A DNA stretch of 64,000 bases from Gemmatimonadaceae bacterium. Its GTDB lineage: Bacteria > Gemmatimonadota > Gemmatimonadetes > Gemmatimonadales > Gemmatimonadaceae. The position numbers and the translations under genes are program-made. Each line of letters begins with the position of its first letter. Within the stretch, counting starts at the first letter, position 1. The stretch spans positions 1 through 64,000 of the forward strand of contig JANYIN010000120.1 of the NCBI GenBank assembly GCA_025362035.1, written 5' to 3'. Positions 60,075-64,000 of this stretch are shown here, piece after piece. The notes beneath the pieces were generated by a model. The model was not told the origin of the DNA, ran no database searches, and saw only the letters and a program-made list of their open reading frames with translations.

Positions 60075-61556
60075 ATGCGTCGAACTGCAATTGCCTGGTA
60101 TCTGGCCGCGAGCCTCGGTGCTTGCTATGTGGGTCCGCAGGGCGCACCAGCGGTCAGCTATTCCGCTCCCACGGCGGACCAGAACCTCAAGGTGCCCATT
60201 ACGACGCGATCGGAGGAAGCGCGTTCGCTCTATCTAAGAGGACGCGCCCTGACGGAGCAGCTTCGGGCGCACGAAGGTCACGCGCTGTTCCAGCAGGCGA
60301 TCGCCGAGGATCCTACGTTTGCCCTGGCCGAATACAGCCTTGCCGCGACGGCGCCGAACAGAAGAGAGTTCTTTCAGCATCTGCTCGCGGCCGTTGGACT
60401 CGTGGACCAGGCATCGCGCGGGGAGCGACTGTTGATTCTGTCTCTACAGGCGGGCGCCAATGCGGACCCGACGCGCGCCCGGCAGTACGCGGAGTCACTA
60501 TCCGCCGCGTATCCGCAGGACGAGCGGGCCCATTGGCTGCTCGGCAACGCCTACTTCGCACGGCAGCAGTACGACAGAGCCATCAGCGAGTATCGGCGCG
60601 CGATCAAGATCAATCCACACTACTCCCCTGCGTTCAACTCGCTCGGGTACGCGTACAGACCAAGCGGCCGCACAGCGGAGGCCGAAAAGGCGTTCCTGGA
60701 CTACATCGCGCTCGTGCCCAACGACCCGAACCCATACGACTCGTACGCCGAGCTTCTCATGAAGGTCGGGCGGTTTCACGCGTCGATCCTGGAGTACCAG
60801 AAGGCGCTAGAGATCGACCCCCACTTTGGCGGCTCGTACGTGGGAATTGCGTCGAACTACATGTTTTCGGGCCGGCCCGACTCGGCCATCGCAGAAGCGA
60901 GGCGATACTACAATGGCGCGCGCGACGATGGGGAGCGGCGTACCGCGCTGTTCAGCGAAGCGTTGACGTACGTAAACGAGGGTGCAACGGACCAGGCGTT
61001 ACTGACCATGGATCGTTCCTACGGCATCGCCCGTGCCCTCGGCGACACGGCCAGCATGTCTGCAGACTTGGTGGCAGCGGCGGACATTCTTCTCGACGCC
61101 GGACGGGTAGACGCGGCGCAGGCGCGGTACCAGTTGGCGCGCGATCTCGTCGCCGCGTCGAGCTTGTCGGCGGACGTCAGGCAGGACAACGACCTCGCCG
61201 CGCACTACAACGCGGCACGTGTTGCGATCGCGGCGCACGATTCGGTCAAGGCAAGAATGGAAGCGACCATTTATCTGACGGGGGCGGAGGCAAGAGGCAA
61301 TGATGTGCGTGTTCGCCAGGCCCATGAGTTGAATGGTCTTCTGTTCCTCGAACAGAAGCGCTTCGACGGGAGTCTGCACGAGCTCGGGCAGGCGGATCAG
61401 CAGAACCCCGCGGTGCTCGATGCAATGGCCCGGGCGTATCGAGGCAAGGGCGACATCGCGAGGGCCGACGACCTGGCATCGCGTGCCCTCAACATGTACA
61501 CGCTGCCAGCACTGCCGTATGCCTTCCTCCGTGCGAGAGCAAAGCACGTGCTGTGA
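60075..61556 (+). CDS. TPR-repeat lipoprotein
   Basis: 493 residues from ATG 60075 with a strong ribosome-binding site (GAGGAGA). A lipobox LGAC (Cys17) follows a short signal peptide (MRRTAIAWYLAASLGA), so the protein is membrane-anchored outside the cytoplasm. About ten TPR-like helix pairs follow (SEEARSLYLRGRALTEQLRA, HWLLGNAYFARQQYDRAISE, AFNSLGYAYRPSGRTAEAEK, PYDSYAELLMKVGRFHASIL). Such proteins are scaffolds for envelope complexes. The partner is unknown, and the gene is divergent from the Ada-AlkA gene. Confidence 0.87.
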   Translation: MRRTAIAWYLAASLGACYVGPQGAPAVSYSAPTADQNLKVPITTRSEEARSLYLRGRALTEQLRAHEGHALFQQAIAEDPTFALAEYSLAATAPNRREFFQHLLAAVGLVDQASRGERLLILSLQAGANADPTRARQYAESLSAAYPQDERAHWLLGNAYFARQQYDRAISEYRRAIKINPHYSPAFNSLGYAYRPSGRTAEAEKAFLDYIALVPNDPNPYDSYAELLMKVGRFHASILEYQKALEIDPHFGGSYVGIASNYMFSGRPDSAIAEARRYYNGARDDGERRTALFSEALTYVNEGATDQALLTMDRSYGIARALGDTASMSADLVAAADILLDAGRVDAAQARYQLARDLVAASSLSADVRQDNDLAAHYNAARVAIAAHDSVKARMEATIYLTGAEARGNDVRVRQAHELNGLLFLEQKRFDGSLHELGQADQQNPAVLDAMARAYRGKGDIARADDLASRALNMYTLPALPYAFLRARAKHVL

Positions 61557-61677
61557 GAGAGCCAGGAGCAGGGAATATGTGCACGTTTCTCGCGAGGAAG
61601 GTGCGATGCGCTCGTCCGATCCGTCACACAGGCGGAATGATGCCGATGCGCACGCTTACGGTTGTAACTTGGCGGTC

Positions 61678-63204
61678 ATGCTTGCCGCCATTCGCTCCGC
61701 CGCGGTCCTGGGAATCGACGCATACAATGTCACCGTCGAGGTGGACGTCGCCCTTGGGTTGCCGCAGTGGGTCATTGTGGGATTGCCCGCCAGCGCGGTC
61801 AAGGAAAGCAGAGAGCGTGTCAGTGCGGCGTTGATCAACGCGGGGTTCACCGTGCCGTCCCGGCGGATCACGGTGAATCTCGCGCCCGCGGATGTGCGGA
61901 AAGAAGGCACGGCATTCGATCTCCCCATCGCGCTTGGCGTGCTTGTGGGGACCGGCGTCGTAGATGCCGCCGCGGTCGAGCGATGCGTGGTCGTCGGAGA
62001 GCTCGGTCTCGACGCGTCCATCCGGCCGGTACGCGGAGCACTCTCAATAGCTCGCAAGCTCGCCGCGACGGCGGCGAAGAATTCATGGACGCTCGTGCTG
62101 CCACCGGCGAATGTTCCGGAGGCCTCGCTGGTGCGTGGTCTCGCACTCGCCGCACCATCATCGCTCGGCGAGCTGGTCTCGTGGCTGCGCGTTGGAAAGT
62201 GTCCCGTGCCAGTTTCAGAACCCGGTGTGCTCCCGCCGCTGGATCTCCTGGACCTGGCCGACGTGGCTGGACAGGAAGGCGCCAAGCGCGCCCTGGCCAT
62301 CGCTGCGGCGGGTTCGCATGGGTTGCTGTTGGTCGGGCCGCCTGGCGCGGGAAAGACGATGCTGGCGCGCCGGCTGCCAACCATACTGCCCGCCCTCACG
62401 AATGCCGAGGCACTCGAGGTGACGGCAATACATTCCGTCGCCGGCATGCTCGACGCCGCGGCCGGAGCGGTGACGCGGCGACCGTTCCGGGCTCCGCATC
62501 ACTCCATCTCCACTGCCGGTCTCGTGGGTGGAGGATCATCGCCGCGGCCCGGCGAGGTAAGTCTCGCCCACAATGGCGTCCTGTTTCTGGACGAGTTGCT
62601 CGAGTTTCCGCGCTCCGTGCTCGAGGCACTACGGCAACCCATGGAGGACGGCTCCGTTACGATCTCGCGAGCACACGCATCGTTGAAATTCCCCGCGCGA
62701 TTCGCACTCACCGCGGCGATGAATCCGTGTTTGTGCGGGTTTCTCGGGGACCCATCTCGAGTGTGCGTCTGTGCCGCCGCCGAGGTTGTAAAATATCGAG
62801 CGCGCCTTTCGGGCCCACTCGCTGACCGCATCGATCTCCATGTCCAGGTGCCACCCATCGCGCTCGAGAGACTGTCGACGACGGACGGCGGCGAACCGTC
62901 GTCATCGGTCCGAGTCTGCGTTGAACAGGCCCGTACGCGACAGCGTGTGCGCTATAAGAACGAGCGCGAGTGTAATGCGCGGGCGCCTGGACGATGGCTG
63001 GAACGGCATGGATGCCTCGAGCCCGACGCGCGATCGTTGCTTACAATAGCGGGCGAGAGGCTCCATCTCTCAGCGCGCGCATTTCATCGCGTGTTGCGCG
63101 TCGCCCGAACGATCGCCGATCTCGCTGAGAGCGACGTTGTTGCTTCCGTTCACGTTGGCGAAGCACTCGGATATCGGCCGCGCGCTGTGTTGGCGGGCGA
63201 ATGA
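61678..63204 (+). CDS. comM: YifB/ComM family Mg chelatase-like AAA+ ATPase
   Basis: 508 residues from ATG 61678 (MLAAIRSAAVLGIDAYNV), the normal length and N-terminus; longer in-frame starts add non-conserved sequence. The N-terminal ChlI-like domain contains VGLPASAVKESRERVSAALI and VNLAPADVRKEGTAFDLPIA. The AAA+ core has Walker A GPPGAGKTML, HHSISTAGLVGGG and VLFLDELLEFPRSVLEAL, then NPCLCGF and CVCAAAEVVKYRARLSGPL. The C-terminal domain (LHLSARAFHRVLRVARTIAD) ends the family. ComM is a branch-migration helicase in natural transformation. Confidence 0.94.
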   Translation: MLAAIRSAAVLGIDAYNVTVEVDVALGLPQWVIVGLPASAVKESRERVSAALINAGFTVPSRRITVNLAPADVRKEGTAFDLPIALGVLVGTGVVDAAAVERCVVVGELGLDASIRPVRGALSIARKLAATAAKNSWTLVLPPANVPEASLVRGLALAAPSSLGELVSWLRVGKCPVPVSEPGVLPPLDLLDLADVAGQEGAKRALAIAAAGSHGLLLVGPPGAGKTMLARRLPTILPALTNAEALEVTAIHSVAGMLDAAAGAVTRRPFRAPHHSISTAGLVGGGSSPRPGEVSLAHNGVLFLDELLEFPRSVLEALRQPMEDGSVTISRAHASLKFPARFALTAAMNPCLCGFLGDPSRVCVCAAAEVVKYRARLSGPLADRIDLHVQVPPIALERLSTTDGGEPSSSVRVCVEQARTRQRVRYKNERECNARAPGRWLERHGCLEPDARSLLTIAGERLHLSARAFHRVLRVARTIADLAESDVVASVHVGEALGYRPRAVLAGE

Positions 63205-63402
63205 CAGCGAGAAATCTTGCGACATTTCAGATGGCACACAGCCGTCTCGCCGCCACATGTAGCACGCGTGCTATCGCTCTGGACAGCCTGCCGGGAGGCC
63301 GACTTCGCCGCGAGGATCCTGCGCCGCTACGAACTTCTGGATACGGATGGAGCTCCGCGTTCAGCGAAACGCGCGACAGGCGATGGCGTTCGCGTGGCGT
63401 CG

Positions 63403-64000
63403 TTAACGCCCGCCGATGCCGATGACGAGACGCAGGAACGGGCCGGTCGCCGACACATCCGGCCCCCCGTCCACCCTTTGCGAGGCTCGGGTCCATGACG
63501 TGCGGTTCGGTGCGAACATGTATCCGGCGCGCACACCGAACACGATGCCGAAGTCGTCGCGTCTGTCCCGAAGGATGAGATAGTCGCTGCCTGCCCCGAA
63601 GGAAAGAAGAAGGTGGTCGCCGCTGAGGCTGCTCTCGAAGCCGGGAGTGGAGGCCACATCGGCGAAGTTAGGCTGCGCGCCGCCAACGCCTCCGCTTCGG
63701 TCTCGCAACGTCACATTGACTCGCCCAAACCCCGCCCCCAGCGTGGGGAACACAGCTATTCGCCCGGTAGATACCACCGCGTATGACGCGGTGAGTAGTA
63801 CCTGGACGGAGTACATGGCATCCGTGCGCCCACTGTTCAGTCCTTCCTCTCCGAAGGTCGTTTCCCCCGCATCGAAGCCGATCATCGTCCGGTCGATGGA
63901 GAAGTATCCAGTCGCGCCGTAGCTAATGCCTTCGTTCGAAAGCCCGGCCAGGTGTGCATTGGTCAGAATTGCGTTCAGCGGGTCAACGGACGTCGTGCTG
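63403..64000 (-). CDS. Outer membrane beta-barrel-like protein (5' truncated by window end)
   Basis: The frame is open from the right edge, so the N-terminus lies outside; ~199 residues are visible. An ATG at 63885 is internal: coding-like sequence (ISYGATGYFSIDRTMIGFDA) continues upstream without a stop. Alternating short strands rich in Gly, Ser and aromatic residues (YSVQVLLTASYAVVSTGRIA, LLLSFGAGSDYLILRDRRDD, FGIVFGVRAGYMFAP) end in GPFLRLVIGIGGR, like an opacity/OmpW-type barrel whose last strand closes the barrel. Family not assigned. Nothing convincing was seen in the 198 bp between it and comM. Confidence 0.7.
   Translation of the reverse strand, partial: STTSVDPLNAILTNAHLAGLSNEGISYGATGYFSIDRTMIGFDAGETTFGEEGLNSGRTDAMYSVQVLLTASYAVVSTGRIAVFPTLGAGFGRVNVTLRDRSGGVGGAQPNFADVASTPGFESSLSGDHLLLSFGAGSDYLILRDRRDDFGIVFGVRAGYMFAPNRTSWTRASQRVDGGPDVSATGPFLRLVIGIGGR

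Noticed and set aside
63205-63402. Short forward frames after comM
   Set aside because: No ribosome-binding site, low-complexity Arg-rich translations; only a weak GAAAT/ATTTC hairpin is visible.
1-64000. CRISPR arrays, tRNA/rRNA genes, insertion sequences, prophage or attachment sites
   Set aside because: No regularly spaced repeats, cloverleaf-like segments, transposase or integrase motifs were recognised on either strand; short or divergent tRNAs could be missed by eye.

Overview
The window is high-GC bacterial chromosome, densely coding on both strands. The gene set suggests a member of the Gemmatimonadota or a close relative: dnaX-ybaB-recR followed by mglBA, several large Oar-like TonB-dependent receptors, MacB-type FtsX permeases in long runs, secreted HEAT-repeat proteins and two-domain Ser/Thr kinases. 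This placement is inferred from gene content only. I saw no rRNA, tRNA, IS element, prophage or CRISPR array.

Layout. 1-7061 (+): housekeeping block of dnaX (3' end), ybaB, recR, a small membrane protein, mglB, mglA, pgsA, cinA, grpE and dnaJ. 7430-11277 (-): mnmA and a cysteine desulfurase (together the tRNA 2-thiouridine pathway), then tryptophan 2,3-dioxygenase overlapping a BshB1-like deacetylase. 11387-23224 (-): a tripartite efflux system in the order TolC, HlyD-type adaptor, one ATPase and six FtsX permeases in three A/B pairs, with a carboxypeptidase-regulatory-like gene (+) between two of the pairs. 23443-34912: creatininase-like protein, NtrY-like histidine kinase, aldehyde dehydrogenase, a pseudokinase-kinase fusion, two small unknowns, a duplicated AhbA/B-Lrp protein and an AarF kinase. 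34968-49877: two Oar-like receptors with helical C-terminal tails, a DUF2490-like barrel, an old yellow enzyme, a Tat-exported Gfo/Idh/MocA oxidoreductase, an SPL-type radical SAM protein, a MerB-like organomercurial lyase, a small lipoprotein and a phospholipase D protein. 50031-55916: four secreted HEAT-repeat proteins with an ECF sigma factor and membrane anti-sigma factor. 56033-64000: ATP-grasp enzyme, alpha/beta hydrolase, Ada-AlkA fusion, TPR lipoprotein, ComM-like AAA+ protein and a truncated outer-membrane barrel.

The most important observation is the merB gene at 43620-44312. Its frame contains one in-frame TGA (44079-44081) at the position of the second catalytic cysteine of MerB, and normal MerB sequence continues in the same frame. 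A bulged hairpin with a GGUC loop (44087-44115) starts five bases after the TGA and looks like a bacterial SECIS element. The simplest reading is an organomercurial lyase with catalytic selenocysteine. A conventional gene caller would split it into two fragments.

Other notable points are the single-ATPase/six-permease array, the tandem pseudokinase-kinase, LTxxQ-type helical tails on the TonB receptors, an ECF-controlled HEAT-repeat family with a shared Cys-containing N-terminal domain, and a strong promoter with 11-bp-phased direct repeats before the radical SAM gene.
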